From positions 1 to 64,000 of the forward strand of contig JAHBWD010000021.1 in NCBI GenBank assembly GCA_019637175.1: a stretch of 64,000 bases of DNA, written 5' to 3'. The notes beneath the pieces are model-generated. The model did no database searches and had not been told where the DNA came from. It saw only the letters and a list, made by a program, of their open reading frames with translations. This stretch comes from Labilithrix sp. GTDB lineage: Bacteria; Myxococcota_A; Polyangia; Polyangiales; Polyangiaceae. The position numbers and the translations under genes were made by a program. Positions 42,065 through 50,830 of the stretch are shown piece by piece. Within the stretch, counting starts at the first letter, position 1; each line of letters starts with the position of its first letter.

Positions 42065-43933
42065 ATGACGTCACCGAGGCCGGGGCGATGGTTGCCCCCG
42101 ACGCTCGTGGGGGCGTTCGTCGTCCAGACGGCGTTCCTCATCGCGTTCTACGCCAGCGACGCGTACGACGCCGCGCGATCGGGCGAAGTCTGGCGGCTCG
42201 CCGCGACGTACGCGACGGTCGCCGCGATCTTCGGGCTGCTGCTCGTGCCGGCGCCCTCGCGCCTCGCGCGCGCGGCGCAGGTCGTCGTGTTCGGTCTCGT
42301 CGTCGCGATCAACTTCGCGCGGTTCGAAACGACCGGCGCGTTCGACTACGCGTTCTTCCACTACAACCTCCGAGAGCTGCTCACGCCGCTCGGCCGCCGC
42401 ATCGTGGGCAACCAGGTGAGGCCGATCGAGATCGTCTTCCTGTTCGTTCTCCCGGTCGCCGCCGGTGCGTGGCTCACGCGTCTCCCCTCCCCTCGCCCGA
42501 AGACGCCGCGGCGGCGCCTCGCGGCGGCGGCGCTCTGCGTCGCGATCCTCGTGGGGCTTCCGCTCGCCGGCGTGCGAACGCACGAGTCGCTCTCCTCTTT
42601 CGTGATGTCCGGCGTCCGCTTCCACGCGGAGCTTCGGGCGACGGAGAGCGCGCTCGCCTCCGCGACGTATCCCTACGTGCATCGCTTCCTCCCGAGCGCG
42701 CAGGCGCGGGAGCTCGGAGGGTCGGACGCGCCGCGGCCGCACGTCATCCTGCTCTTCCTCGAGTCGTGGAGCGGCATCTACACCGATCGCACGCGCCCCG
42801 ACGGAACGCGCTACACGCCGGTGTTCGACGCGCGCCGGCGCGAGGGCCTGACGTTCGACTACTTCTACGGCAACTCGGTGCAGAGCAGCCGAGGCCGCTT
42901 CTCGACGCTGTGCTCGGTCATTCCGATGTATCGCGACAAGGCCGTCTACGCGCTCGCCGACGCGCCGCTCCGCTGCCTCCCGAGGCTGCTCGGCGAGAAG
43001 GGCTACCAGACGATGATCGCGTCGGGCAGCGACGAGCCCGGCTTCGAGAACTCCGAGCCGTTCTTCCGCCACATCGGGTTCGCGTCGACCCACTGGGAGA
43101 GCCCCGAAGATCGCGCGCGCGATCCGCGCATCTGGGGCGCCGGCCTCCAAGACGACGCCTTCTACCGCAAGTTCTTCGGGCTCCTCGACGAGGAGATCGC
43201 GCGCGATCCGAAGCGGCCGCTCTTCGCCGTCGCGATCAACGTCTCGAACCACTACCCGTTCCGCGACAACCCCGCGCACGCGCCCGCGACCGAGTTCGCG
43301 TCGAAGTACCGGCGCAACTTCGTCGGATCGCTCTCCGCGTCGGACGCGTGGCTCGCGACGTTCTTCGAAGAGCTCGAGCGTCGCCCCGCCCTCCGCGACG
43401 CGCTCGTCGTGCTGGTCGGCGATCACAGCTTCCCCGCCGACGAGCACGGCGTCCACTTCAACGGCCTCGGCGCGCGCGAAGAGTCGTTCCGCACCGCGTT
43501 CGCGCTCCGCTGGCCGGGCCACGTTCCTCCTCGCGTGGTGACCGATCGCGCGGCGTCGCAGCTCGACGTGGCGCCGACGATCGTCGATCTGCTCCAGATC
43601 CGTCATCGCTCGCACTTCGTCGGGCGATCGCTCGTCGGCGACGACGCGAACGCGATCGTCCCGATGGTCCAACCCTACGACGGCCTGCGGCTCGTCGCCG
43701 TCCGCCATCCGTACAAGCTGGAGAGGCACGAGGCGGCGGAGCAGGAGCACCTCTACGATCTCGTGAGCGATCCCGAAGAAGAGCACGATCTCATCGGCGA
43801 TCCCGCGCGCGCGCCGGAGATCGACGAGCTTCGCCGCGGGATCGCGCAGATCCGCACCAACGAGAGCATCCTCAGGGCCAAGCGCGTGTGGCCGCCGCTC
43901 GATCGAGAACCTCACTGCCAGCGCGCACCGTGA
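42065..43933 (+). CDS. LTA-synthase-like membrane sulfatase/phosphotransferase
   Basis: This 622-residue protein has about five N-terminal membrane helices (within residues 1-165) and then an extracytoplasmic alkaline-phosphatase-superfamily domain. Motifs include HVILLFLESWSGIYTD (metal Glu), YGNSVQSSRGRFSTLCSVIP (nucleophile region), the metal segment NHYPF, and VGDHSFPADEHG (metal Asp/His). Relatives transfer glycerol-phosphate or phosphoethanolamine or cleave sulfate. The usual Thr nucleophile position appears to be Ser (VQSSRG). ATG 42065 is chosen over upstream in-frame GTG. It diverges from the Cys-rich operon across the inverted-repeat region. Confidence 0.87.
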   Translation: MTSPRPGRWLPPTLVGAFVVQTAFLIAFYASDAYDAARSGEVWRLAATYATVAAIFGLLLVPAPSRLARAAQVVVFGLVVAINFARFETTGAFDYAFFHYNLRELLTPLGRRIVGNQVRPIEIVFLFVLPVAAGAWLTRLPSPRPKTPRRRLAAAALCVAILVGLPLAGVRTHESLSSFVMSGVRFHAELRATESALASATYPYVHRFLPSAQARELGGSDAPRPHVILLFLESWSGIYTDRTRPDGTRYTPVFDARRREGLTFDYFYGNSVQSSRGRFSTLCSVIPMYRDKAVYALADAPLRCLPRLLGEKGYQTMIASGSDEPGFENSEPFFRHIGFASTHWESPEDRARDPRIWGAGLQDDAFYRKFFGLLDEEIARDPKRPLFAVAINVSNHYPFRDNPAHAPATEFASKYRRNFVGSLSASDAWLATFFEELERRPALRDALVVLVGDHSFPADEHGVHFNGLGAREESFRTAFALRWPGHVPPRVVTDRAASQLDVAPTIVDLLQIRHRSHFVGRSLVGDDANAIVPMVQPYDGLRLVAVRHPYKLERHEAAEQEHLYDLVSDPEEEHDLIGDPARAPEIDELRRGIAQIRTNESILRAKRVWPPLDREPHCQRAP

Positions 43934-44013
43934 GCGCTTCGCGCCCGAGCGCGCCGGCCGCAGCGATCGCGCGAGCGTCGCGCCGGAGAAAAAATGCGCT
44001 AGACCTTCGGCCG

Positions 44014-44424
44014 ATGACAGCCAAAACGGGACACTGCCTTTGCGGCGCCGTGGGGTTCACCGCCGAAGTGGTCGAGAGCAGCCATCACGCGTGCCATTGC
44101 GGGATGTGCCGCCGCTGGACCGGCGGGCCGTTCCTCACGACGACCGCGCGCGGCGTCGTGTTCGACGGAACGGAGAACCTCGTGCGCTACGCGTCGTCGA
44201 CCTGGGCCGAGCGCGGCTTCTGCCGGATCTGCGGCTCCACGCTCTTCTACTTCCTGCTGCCGACGGGAACGCACATGCTGAGCGTCGGCGCGTTCGACGA
44301 TCCGACGCCGTTCCGTCTCACCGAAGAGATCTTCATCGATCACAAACCGGACGGCTACGCGTTCGCGGGCGATCATCCGCGCCTCACCGAAGCGCAGACC
44401 TTGGCGAAGTACGCGCCCGGGTGA
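44014..44424 (+). CDS. GFA/CENP-V family zinc-binding protein
   Basis: This 136-residue protein has the complete Cys set of the glutathione-dependent formaldehyde-activating family: C8 and C10 (GHCLCGAV), C27, C29 and C32 (CHCGMCRRW), and C70 and C73 (GFCRICGSTLF). It also has the conserved hydrophobic core and a C-terminal FIDHKPDGYAFAGDHPRLTE. Two zinc sites are expected. Most relatives have unknown substrates; a formaldehyde role should not be assumed. It is preceded by an AT-rich patch (GAGAAAAAATG) about 20 bp upstream. Confidence 0.92.
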   Translation: MTAKTGHCLCGAVGFTAEVVESSHHACHCGMCRRWTGGPFLTTTARGVVFDGTENLVRYASSTWAERGFCRICGSTLFYFLLPTGTHMLSVGAFDDPTPFRLTEEIFIDHKPDGYAFAGDHPRLTEAQTLAKYAPG

Positions 44425-44462
44425 CGCGCGGCGCGGATCACGTCCCGGCGTAGGTTCCGAGC

Positions 44463-46679
44463 GTGGAGATCGAGGCGTTCCTTCTGTCGCGGGAGTGGCG
44501 CGACGCCGACGACGGCGTCGAGATCGTCCTGTGGGGTCGCGCGCCGGAGGGCCCCGTCCGCGTGCGCCTCACGCGCCAGGAGCCGGTGCTCTTCGTTCCC
44601 CGTCACGTGGTGACGCGCGCCGGGCGGCGCGTCGAGCGCCCGCTCACGACGATGCAGGGCGATCCCGTCGACGCGGTGTACTTCCGCTCGCAGCGCGCGC
44701 TCGTCGAGGAGCGCGAGCGCTTGCACGAGGCGATGAGCGTCGCGCTCGAGTCCGACGTGAAGCCGTCGGACCGATTCGTGATGGAGCGCTTCGTGACCGG
44801 CGCGATGCGCGTCGAGGGGCCGGCGCGCGAACGACGCGGCGTCCTCCACTTCGAGAACCCGCGCGTCAAGAAGGCCGACGTACGCCCCGCGCTCTCGATG
44901 CTCGCCGTCGACATCGAGACCGAGGGCCTCGGCGTCTCGCTGCTCTCCGCCGCGGTGGCCGGGCCCGGGCGCGAGCGCGTCTTCGTGCGCGGCGCCGGGG
45001 TCGACCGCGGGGCCATCGTCTTCGTGCCCGACGAGCGAGCGCTCCTCTCGCGACTCTTCGCGGAGATCGTCGCGTGCGATCCCGACGTGCTCTGCGGATG
45101 GAACGTCACCGAGTTCGATCTGACCGTGCTCGACGCGCGGTCGCGCGCGCTCGGCGTTCCGTTCGCGATCGGCCGCGCCGGCGAGCGCGCGCGCGTCCTC
45201 GCCGGCGCGCCGGGGCGCGCGTCGATCGCGAAGGTCCCCGGCCGCGTCGCGCTCGACGGGATCGCGACCCTCAAGTCGGCGACGTACGCCTTCGAGCGCT
45301 TCACGCTCGAACACGTCGCGGGCGAGCTGCTCGGCCGCAAGAAGAAGATCGCCGAGGGCACCGATCGCGTCGCCGAGATCGCTCGGATGCACGCCGAAGA
45401 CGTCGACCGCCTCGCCGCGTACAACCTCGAAGACTGCCGCCTCGTGCTCGACATCTTTCGCGAGGCCGACCTCCTCGGCTTCGCGACGGAGCGCGCGCGC
45501 CTGACCGGGCTCCCGATGGATCGGCAGGGCGGCTCCGTCGCCGCGTTCGATCACTTGTACCTGCCGAGGCTCCACCGGCGGGGCGCGGTCGCGCCCGACG
45601 TCGGCGACTTCGCCGAGGCCGCGCCGAGCCCCGGGGGCCACGTGCTCGACTCGGTGCCCGGGCTTTATCGCGACGTCCTCTCGTTCGACTTCCGCAGCCT
45701 GTATCCGAGCATCATCCGCACGTTCCAGATCGATCCGCTGGGCCTCGCGCAGCCCGGCGTCGATCCCGTGCCCGGCGAGGAGGGCGCGGCGTTCGCGCGC
45801 GAGGGCGCGATCCTCCCCGCGCTCATCGCCACGCTCCACGACGCGCGCAGCGAGGCGATGGCCACGCGAAGCGCGGCGCTCTCGCGCGCGATCAAGATCC
45901 TGATGAACTCGTTCTACGGCGTGTTGGGGACGCCCGGGTGCCGCTTCTTCGATCCGCGCCTGCCGACGTCGATCACGCGCCGCGGCCATCGGATCATCGA
46001 GCGCGCGCGCGCGTTCTTCGAGGCCGAAGGGCTGCCGGTGATCTACGGCGACACCGACTCGCTCTTCGTCCACGTCCGCGAGGGGATCGGCGAAGCGGCG
46101 GCGGCCGAGCGCGGCCGCGCGCTCGCCGGCGCGATCACGCGCACGCTCGCCGACGAGATCCGGAGGGATCACCGGCTCGAGAGCCACCTCGAGCTCCGCT
46201 TCGAGTCGCACTACCTGCGCTTCTTGATGCCGACGACGCGCGGCGCCGATCGCGGTTCGAAGAAGCGGTACGCCGGCACCACGCGAAGGGGCGGCGCGAT
46301 CGAGCTCGTCGTGCGCGGCCTCGAGGCGGTGCGTCGCGACTGGGCTCCGCTCGCGCGACGCGTGCAGCGCGAGCTGTTGAGGCGCGTGCTCACCGACGAG
46401 CCGTTCGAAGATTGGCTGGTGTCGATCGCGCGCGATCTCGACGGCGGCCGGCTCGACGACGAGCTCGCGCTCCGCAAGCGACGCCGCGATCTCGAGGAGG
46501 GCAGCGAGGTCGAGCTCGTCGTGACGATCGACGGGCCCGCGCCGATCGCCGCGCGCACGTCGCCGATCGACTACGCCTACTATCGCGACAAGCAGCTCGC
46601 GCCGGTGTGCGACGTCGTCCTCCCCTTCCTCGGGACGTCGTTCGAGAAGATCGCCGGCGCGCAGACGAGCCTCTTCTGA
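44463..46679 (+). CDS. polB: Family B DNA polymerase (Pol II-like)
   Basis: This 738-residue polymerase starts at GTG 44463. The exonuclease domain has Exo I DIETEG at 150-155 and Exo II CGWNVTEFDLTVLDARSRAL. Polymerase motif A is DFRSLYPSII (Asp409), motif B KILMNSFYGVLGTP, and motif C YGDTDSLFV with Asp530 and Asp532. KKRYAGTT follows. Length and motif spacing match bacterial DNA polymerase II (E. coli 783 aa), used in damage tolerance and replication restart. No LexA-like box could be recognised upstream. It is 38 bp after the GFA gene and may share its transcript. Confidence 0.95.
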   Translation: MEIEAFLLSREWRDADDGVEIVLWGRAPEGPVRVRLTRQEPVLFVPRHVVTRAGRRVERPLTTMQGDPVDAVYFRSQRALVEERERLHEAMSVALESDVKPSDRFVMERFVTGAMRVEGPARERRGVLHFENPRVKKADVRPALSMLAVDIETEGLGVSLLSAAVAGPGRERVFVRGAGVDRGAIVFVPDERALLSRLFAEIVACDPDVLCGWNVTEFDLTVLDARSRALGVPFAIGRAGERARVLAGAPGRASIAKVPGRVALDGIATLKSATYAFERFTLEHVAGELLGRKKKIAEGTDRVAEIARMHAEDVDRLAAYNLEDCRLVLDIFREADLLGFATERARLTGLPMDRQGGSVAAFDHLYLPRLHRRGAVAPDVGDFAEAAPSPGGHVLDSVPGLYRDVLSFDFRSLYPSIIRTFQIDPLGLAQPGVDPVPGEEGAAFAREGAILPALIATLHDARSEAMATRSAALSRAIKILMNSFYGVLGTPGCRFFDPRLPTSITRRGHRIIERARAFFEAEGLPVIYGDTDSLFVHVREGIGEAAAAERGRALAGAITRTLADEIRRDHRLESHLELRFESHYLRFLMPTTRGADRGSKKRYAGTTRRGGAIELVVRGLEAVRRDWAPLARRVQRELLRRVLTDEPFEDWLVSIARDLDGGRLDDELALRKRRRDLEEGSEVELVVTIDGPAPIAARTSPIDYAYYRDKQLAPVCDVVLPFLGTSFEKIAGAQTSLF

Positions 46680-46732
46680 CGCCTCCGCGCGGATTTTGGG
46701 CCAGCCGCGAGGCGGCGTGTACGCTCGACCGC

Positions 46733-47935
46733 GTGAAAGCTCGCGCGTCCCTCGTCGCGATCGCGATCGCCGCCTGTCCGCTCGCGTGCTCGAAGGCGCG
46801 CGGCGCCGAGAGCGCCGACGCTTCGGCGCCCGCGATCGCGTCTGCGCCGATCGCGCCGACCGCTTCGATCGCTCCGGCGGTCTCGGCGCGTCCCGCCGTG
46901 TCAGCCGTCGCGTTCGTCGCGCCCGAGCCGCCGCCCACGCCGGACGGCCTCCCTCCCGTCCTCGAGGTGCAAGAGGTCGCGGAGACCGGCTCGATGCCGA
47001 AGGGCGCGAGCCTCTCGCGCGACGGCACGAAGTTCTTCGTCACGAACTTCGGACAGGGCGACAAGCGCAACGTCACCGTCTACGACGCGAAGACGCTCGA
47101 GCTGCTCGACACGCTCGACGTGCCCGGCATCATCGTCGAGAGCGCCCTCTCGATCGACGGCAAGACGCTCTTCATCTCGAACTTCCGGCGCGACACGGTG
47201 ATGTTCGTCGATCTCGCCAGCAAGAGCGTCACCCACGAAGCCAAGGTGGGCGCGGTGCCGAAGGTGCTCACCGCTTCGCCCGACGGCAAGTCGGTCTTCG
47301 CCGCGAACTGGTCGGCCGACACGGTGACGCAGGTCGACGTCGCGAGCGCCTCGCCCGTGCGCACGCTCAAGGTCGGCAAGTCGCCTCGCGGCATGGCGAT
47401 GACGAAGAGCGGCAAGCTGTTCGTCGCGAACTTCTACGGCAGCTCGATCGACGTCTTCGAGGGCGAAGACTTCAGCCGGCGCCACCGCGTACCGGTCTGC
47501 CTCTGTCCGCGCCACCTCGTCGTGTCGCCCGACGACCAGACGCTCTACGTCTCGTGCCTCACGGCCTCGCAGCTCCACGCGATCGACATCGCGACGGAGA
47601 AGCTCGTTCACTCGGTCGCGGTGGGCGAATCGCCGAAGAGCATCGACGTGTCGCGCGACGGTCGCTGGGTCTACACGGCAGACTACGGCGAGAGCCGGAG
47701 CGTCTCGCTCGTCGACACGAAGAGCTGGACGGCGCGCGTCTTTCCCATCCCTGCGATGGACCGCGCGAGCGGCGTCGCGGTCGCGGCCGACGGCAAGCAC
47801 GCGCTCGTCACCGGCTGGTACGACAACCACGTCTACCTCGTCGGCTTCGAAGGCACGGGCGGCGACCCCGCGCTCGCGAAGGCGAAGATGCGCGCCTGGC
47901 AGTTCGTCCCTCGCCACCCCGATCCCGGCGACTGA
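46733..47935 (+). CDS. YncE-like beta-propeller lipoprotein
   Basis: This 400-residue protein starts at GTG 46733 and has a signal with lipobox CPLAC (Cys about residue 19). An Ala/Pro linker is followed by a seven-bladed propeller of YVTN-type repeats: SLSRDGTKFFVTNFGQG, NVTVYDAKTLELLDTLDVPG, ALSIDGKTLFISNFRRDTVM, VLTASPDGKSVFAANWSADT, LVVSPDDQTLYVSCLTASQL, IDVSRDGRWVYTADYGESRS. It ends with a Trp-containing tail. Such proteins act as periplasmic or surface binding scaffolds; the ligand is unknown. Confidence 0.9.
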   Translation: MKARASLVAIAIAACPLACSKARGAESADASAPAIASAPIAPTASIAPAVSARPAVSAVAFVAPEPPPTPDGLPPVLEVQEVAETGSMPKGASLSRDGTKFFVTNFGQGDKRNVTVYDAKTLELLDTLDVPGIIVESALSIDGKTLFISNFRRDTVMFVDLASKSVTHEAKVGAVPKVLTASPDGKSVFAANWSADTVTQVDVASASPVRTLKVGKSPRGMAMTKSGKLFVANFYGSSIDVFEGEDFSRRHRVPVCLCPRHLVVSPDDQTLYVSCLTASQLHAIDIATEKLVHSVAVGESPKSIDVSRDGRWVYTADYGESRSVSLVDTKSWTARVFPIPAMDRASGVAVAADGKHALVTGWYDNHVYLVGFEGTGGDPALAKAKMRAWQFVPRHPDPGD

Positions 47936-48073
47936 CGATTCGACGCCACAGCGCTCCATGATCGATGCGACGAGTCGTCTTCGTCGCTCGTCGCGCGTCG
48001 CTCATCGCGCGCGAAGTGACTTGGCGCGTTGACGAGCGACGCGCAGACATTAACTCAACTCCGCTGTCGAGGT

Positions 48074-48107
48074 GTTTTCACCGCGGCCTCGCGTCGCTCG
48101 TGAAAAC
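48074..48107. promoter_or_regulatory. Inverted repeat in the 5' leader of the 48124 gene
   Basis: GTTTTCAC (48074-48081) and GTGAAAAC (48100-48107) are perfect 8-bp inverted repeats with an 18-base spacer. They lie 17 bp before the start codon and just before the Shine-Dalgarno. The surrounding 188-bp gap (47936-48123) is otherwise empty, with scattered GACGA/TCGTC repeats. Confidence 0.5.
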
Positions 48108-48123
48108 GAGGAAGGAGCGGGTC

Positions 48124-48633
48124 ATGAAACTTTCGCTGCGCGCTGTCTTCGTCACGACCGTCGCTACCGTCGTCGCCGCGCTCTACGCGTGCGATAGCGA
48201 CGGGCCGGCGCCGATCCAGATCCCTCCCGCTGCGACGACCCCGCCTCCACAGGCGACGACGCCCACACCCGCGCCGACACCGTCGTCGTCGACGCCGGCG
48301 CCGAGGCCGCGAGATCCCGCGGTGCAGCCGTCGGAGGTCACGTGCGCGATCCTCCAGACCGACGCCGGTCGCGCCCTCGAGCTCGATCCGTCGTGCGTGA
48401 AGTGCGCGACGCAGAAGTGCTGCGCTCTGCTCACCAAGTGTCACAGCGCGGCGACGTGCGTTCGCTTCGGCACCTGCGAGCGCAACTGCCTCGAGACCAC
48501 CGCCGAAGGGGCGGCGCGCGACGCCTGCGAAGACGCGTGCACGCTACAGAGCGGCGAGGCCGTCGCCGCCGACTGGCGCGCCGCCGACGCCTGCCTCTTC
48601 GAGGCGGCGCCGAACGGCTGCGCCTGCCCTTGA
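48124..48633 (+). CDS. Cys-rich small lipoprotein
   Basis: From ATG 48124 this is 169 residues. A strong Shine-Dalgarno (GAGGAAGGAGCG) 5-10 bases upstream decides this start over longer frames. The signal ends VAALYAC (lipobox) followed by a Thr/Pro linker to about residue 65. The Cys-rich C-terminal domain reads VTCAILQTDAGRALELDPSC, VKCATQKCCALLTKCHSAAT, CVRFGTCERNCLE, CEDACTLQSG, ACLFEAAPNGCACP. This is a common Myxococcota small secreted domain of unknown function. Its TGA abuts the convergent gene's stop (TGATCA). Confidence 0.85.
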   Translation: MKLSLRAVFVTTVATVVAALYACDSDGPAPIQIPPAATTPPPQATTPTPAPTPSSSTPAPRPRDPAVQPSEVTCAILQTDAGRALELDPSCVKCATQKCCALLTKCHSAATCVRFGTCERNCLETTAEGAARDACEDACTLQSGEAVAADWRAADACLFEAAPNGCACP

Positions 48634-48912
48634 TCATGGCGTTCGCGGTCCGCCGATCTTCGCGATCAGCGCGTCGGCCTGGCGGGCGGCGTCGCCCGAG
48701 AGGACGGGATCGGGCTCGCTTCGATCGAGCGCGTCGAGCGCCTTCGCCTCGGCCGATGCGTGCGCCTCGAGCGAGCGCGAGCGCACGCGCGCGTACCAAT
48801 GATCCTTGGGGGGATCGGCGTTCGCGCGGCGCGGGCGCGGGTGATCGAGGGACTCGGGATCGGTGTCCGACGCAGTCAGGTTGCGGAAGAGCCGCTTGAG
48901 CCTCTCGAACAT
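48634..48912 (-). CDS. Small hypothetical protein (92 aa)
   Basis: The protein starts MFERLKRLFRNLTASDTDPE, an amphipathic basic helix that may contact membrane. It continues with a Pro/charged linker (DHPRPRRANADPPKDHWYAR) and a helical end (EAKALDALDRSEPDPVLSGD, AARQADALIAKIGGP). No family is recognised. It follows the 50083-48965 gene on the minus strand after 52 bp. The coding assignment rests on tight packing with the convergent gene and on absence of a better frame. Confidence 0.6.
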   Translation of the reverse strand: MFERLKRLFRNLTASDTDPESLDHPRPRRANADPPKDHWYARVRSRSLEAHASAEAKALDALDRSEPDPVLSGDAARQADALIAKIGGPRTP

Positions 48913-48964
48913 CGCTTCGATCCCTTCGCTTCGGCTCCTACGTCCCGCACCCGACGAAGCTTCC

Positions 48965-50083
48965 TCACGAAGACGCCCGCGAGAGGCGCGCGCGGAGCCA
49001 CACGAGGACGCACACGAGGAGCACGAGCCTCGAGGCGCCGAGCCAGATCGCGCCGCGCGTCCAGCTCGCCCGGTCGAACGACGCTGGGTCTTCGCGCGGC
49101 GCGGCGCCTTCTCCCGGAAACTGGAGGCGCCCGACCTTCGTCTTCCCCTTCAGCACGATCCCACCGCCGCCGAGCTCGGGCAGCGTCACCTCGTACTCGC
49201 AGACACCGAACTTCAGGCCCGTCACGAGCGCGAGCTGCTCGTGGTTCGAGTCGACCCCGGGCTCGTCGTCGAGGTTGGCGGTGACCTTGCAGATGTCCGG
49301 TGTGAGGCTCCGCGCCTTGGTGAGCGCGTTCTGGTTGCAGACGGGCGTCTCGCCGAGCTTCACCCGCGCGACGGCGTACTGCATTCCTCCTTCGACGATG
49401 CGCTCGGCGTGATCGAGCGTCGCCTCGGTGAGATCTTTCTTCTCGACGATGCGCGTCGCGAGCGCGCCGTCGTCGACCGTCGAGCGGATCGAGACGCTCG
49501 CGTTCGCCTTCGTCGCGCGGAACCGATAGACGTCGAAGCCCTGCGGCTGCGCCACGAGCTCGAGCGCGCCCGCGGGCTCGACGCGCACGGGCGCGTACGC
49601 GTATCCGACGATCGAGCGACCGTCGCTCGTCGCGAGGCCGTGAGAGACGTCGACGTGCTCGCCGCGCACGTAGGCGGCCTCGCGATTCTCGGTGCACGCG
49701 TGCCGGAGGCCGTGCTTGGCGGGCTTCGCGACGTGGAAGAACATCCGGTCGACGAGGACGTTGCCCGCCGCGTCCTTCGCGGTGATCTCGAGATCGGCCA
49801 CGCCGGGTTGACGCCCGAGCAGCGTCACCTTCCTGTCGCCGACCGACTCGACGGAAACGACGCCGGGACGCGACGAGACCACCTTGGTGATCGTGAGCGC
49901 GTCTTCGGTCCCGTTCGCGAAGGCGACGACGTCGAGCTTCGCCCCGGGCGCGATCGGCTTGACGAAGTTTTCGACGTCGAGACCGGAGGCGTACGCGAAC
50001 GTGAACTTGCCGTCGTAGGCCGTCGCCTTCGAGAAGCAACCCGCGACGCACGCCGAGAACGCGAGGAGCAGAGCGCGACGCAT
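48965..50083 (-). CDS. Hypothetical lipoprotein with Ig-like domains and a C-terminal membrane segment
   Basis: This 372-residue protein starts MRRALLLAFSACVAGCFSKA (lipobox VAGC). The mature region has Ig-like strands (LDVVAFANGTEDALTITKVV, VTLLGRQPGVADLEITAKDA, YRFRATKANASVSIRSTVDD) and a middle section with Cys pairs (VCNQNALTKARSLTPDIC, FGVCEYEV). A hydrophobic segment near the C-terminus (AIWLGASRLVLLVCVLVWLR) precedes a short basic tail. Having both a lipidated N-terminus and a C-terminal transmembrane helix is unusual. The family is unknown. Confidence 0.78.
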   Translation of the reverse strand: MRRALLLAFSACVAGCFSKATAYDGKFTFAYASGLDVENFVKPIAPGAKLDVVAFANGTEDALTITKVVSSRPGVVSVESVGDRKVTLLGRQPGVADLEITAKDAAGNVLVDRMFFHVAKPAKHGLRHACTENREAAYVRGEHVDVSHGLATSDGRSIVGYAYAPVRVEPAGALELVAQPQGFDVYRFRATKANASVSIRSTVDDGALATRIVEKKDLTEATLDHAERIVEGGMQYAVARVKLGETPVCNQNALTKARSLTPDICKVTANLDDEPGVDSNHEQLALVTGLKFGVCEYEVTLPELGGGGIVLKGKTKVGRLQFPGEGAAPREDPASFDRASWTRGAIWLGASRLVLLVCVLVWLRARLSRASS

Positions 50084-50124
50084 GAACGAATCCTAAGGCG
50101 AGGCGTCCTGCAACGCGACAGAGA

Positions 50125-50149
50125 GCGGCGCTGACGCTCGTAGCGCCGC
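50125..50149. promoter_or_regulatory. 8-bp hairpin in divergent intergenic region
   Basis: GCGGCGCT-GACGCTCGT-AGCGCCGC is a perfect 8-bp stem with a 9-base loop. It lies in the 153-bp gap (50084-50236) between divergent lipoprotein genes. There is no following T-run. Confidence 0.5.
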
Positions 50150-50181
50150 GGTGGCGCAATTCGCTCGTCGATCTCGCCGGT

Positions 50182-50199
50182 CGCGCGAGAAATCGCGCG
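50182..50199. promoter_or_regulatory. GNRA-tetraloop hairpin upstream of the 50237 gene
   Basis: CGCGCGA-GAAA-TCGCGCG is a perfect 7-bp stem with a GAAA (GNRA) tetraloop, 37 bp before the start codon of the plus-strand lipoprotein. With the neighbouring hairpin it suggests a structured leader or small RNA rather than a protein operator. Pure GC alternation makes chance folding possible. Confidence 0.45.
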
Positions 50200-50236
50200 C
50201 GCCCGCGCCTGGCACGCCGAATGCTGCGCGCGGAGC

Positions 50237-50812
50237 ATGCTCCGACGGCTCTCTCTTCGCGCCTCGTTCGTCCTCGGCGCCGCTTGGATCTCCCTCGCCG
50301 GCTGCTCCGGCACTGCGACAGGCGTCGGCACGGGCGCCGAGGTGGGCGCCGGAAGCGGCGAAGCCGCTCCGCCCTCGTCCTCGAACGGTCCCGTCGCGGT
50401 CGACTTCGAAGCCCTCTTCGGCGCCCCGGCGACGACGAGCATCACCGACGACGTCGTGACCGGCCTCTGGGGCGGCAACGCAGGGCCTCACGACGTCCGC
50501 ATCAAGATCGGGACGTCTTCGATGACCATCGCGGTCAAGTGCGCGTCGAGCGGCGCCGTCGGCGCGGAGCTCGCGGCCAACGTGAGCATCGACGCCATCC
50601 GCATCCTGTCGAGCAAGGAGGTGCGGGCGTCGCAACAGTGCTACTTCGATCTGCGGCCGCGGACGATCCCGCGGTGCGCCCCGGACGTCGACGACGAATG
50701 CTTCAGGATCTCCGGCACCACGCTGCGCCTCCGCGGCACCCAGCTCTTCGTCGTCTCGAGCCAGACGGGCTCCGCGGGTCTCGACGACACCCTCACGAAG
50801 CTCAGCGACTGA
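50237..50812 (+). CDS. Hypothetical lipoprotein
   Basis: This 191-residue protein has signal RASFVLGAAWISLAGC (lipobox LAGC) and a Gly/Ala/Ser linker. Its domain has DFEALFGAPATTSITDDVVT, GLWGGNAGPHDVRIKIGTSS, MTIAVKCASSGAVGAELAAN, four Cys, and a final LRLRGTQLFVVSSQTGSAGL. It is beta-rich and similar in texture to the lipocalin-like lipoprotein at 28813. The function is unknown. The next gene starts 18 bp downstream. Confidence 0.8.
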   Translation: MLRRLSLRASFVLGAAWISLAGCSGTATGVGTGAEVGAGSGEAAPPSSSNGPVAVDFEALFGAPATTSITDDVVTGLWGGNAGPHDVRIKIGTSSMTIAVKCASSGAVGAELAANVSIDAIRILSSKEVRASQQCYFDLRPRTIPRCAPDVDDECFRISGTTLRLRGTQLFVVSSQTGSAGLDDTLTKLSD

Positions 50813-50830
50813 ACGTGATACCGTCTTCGT

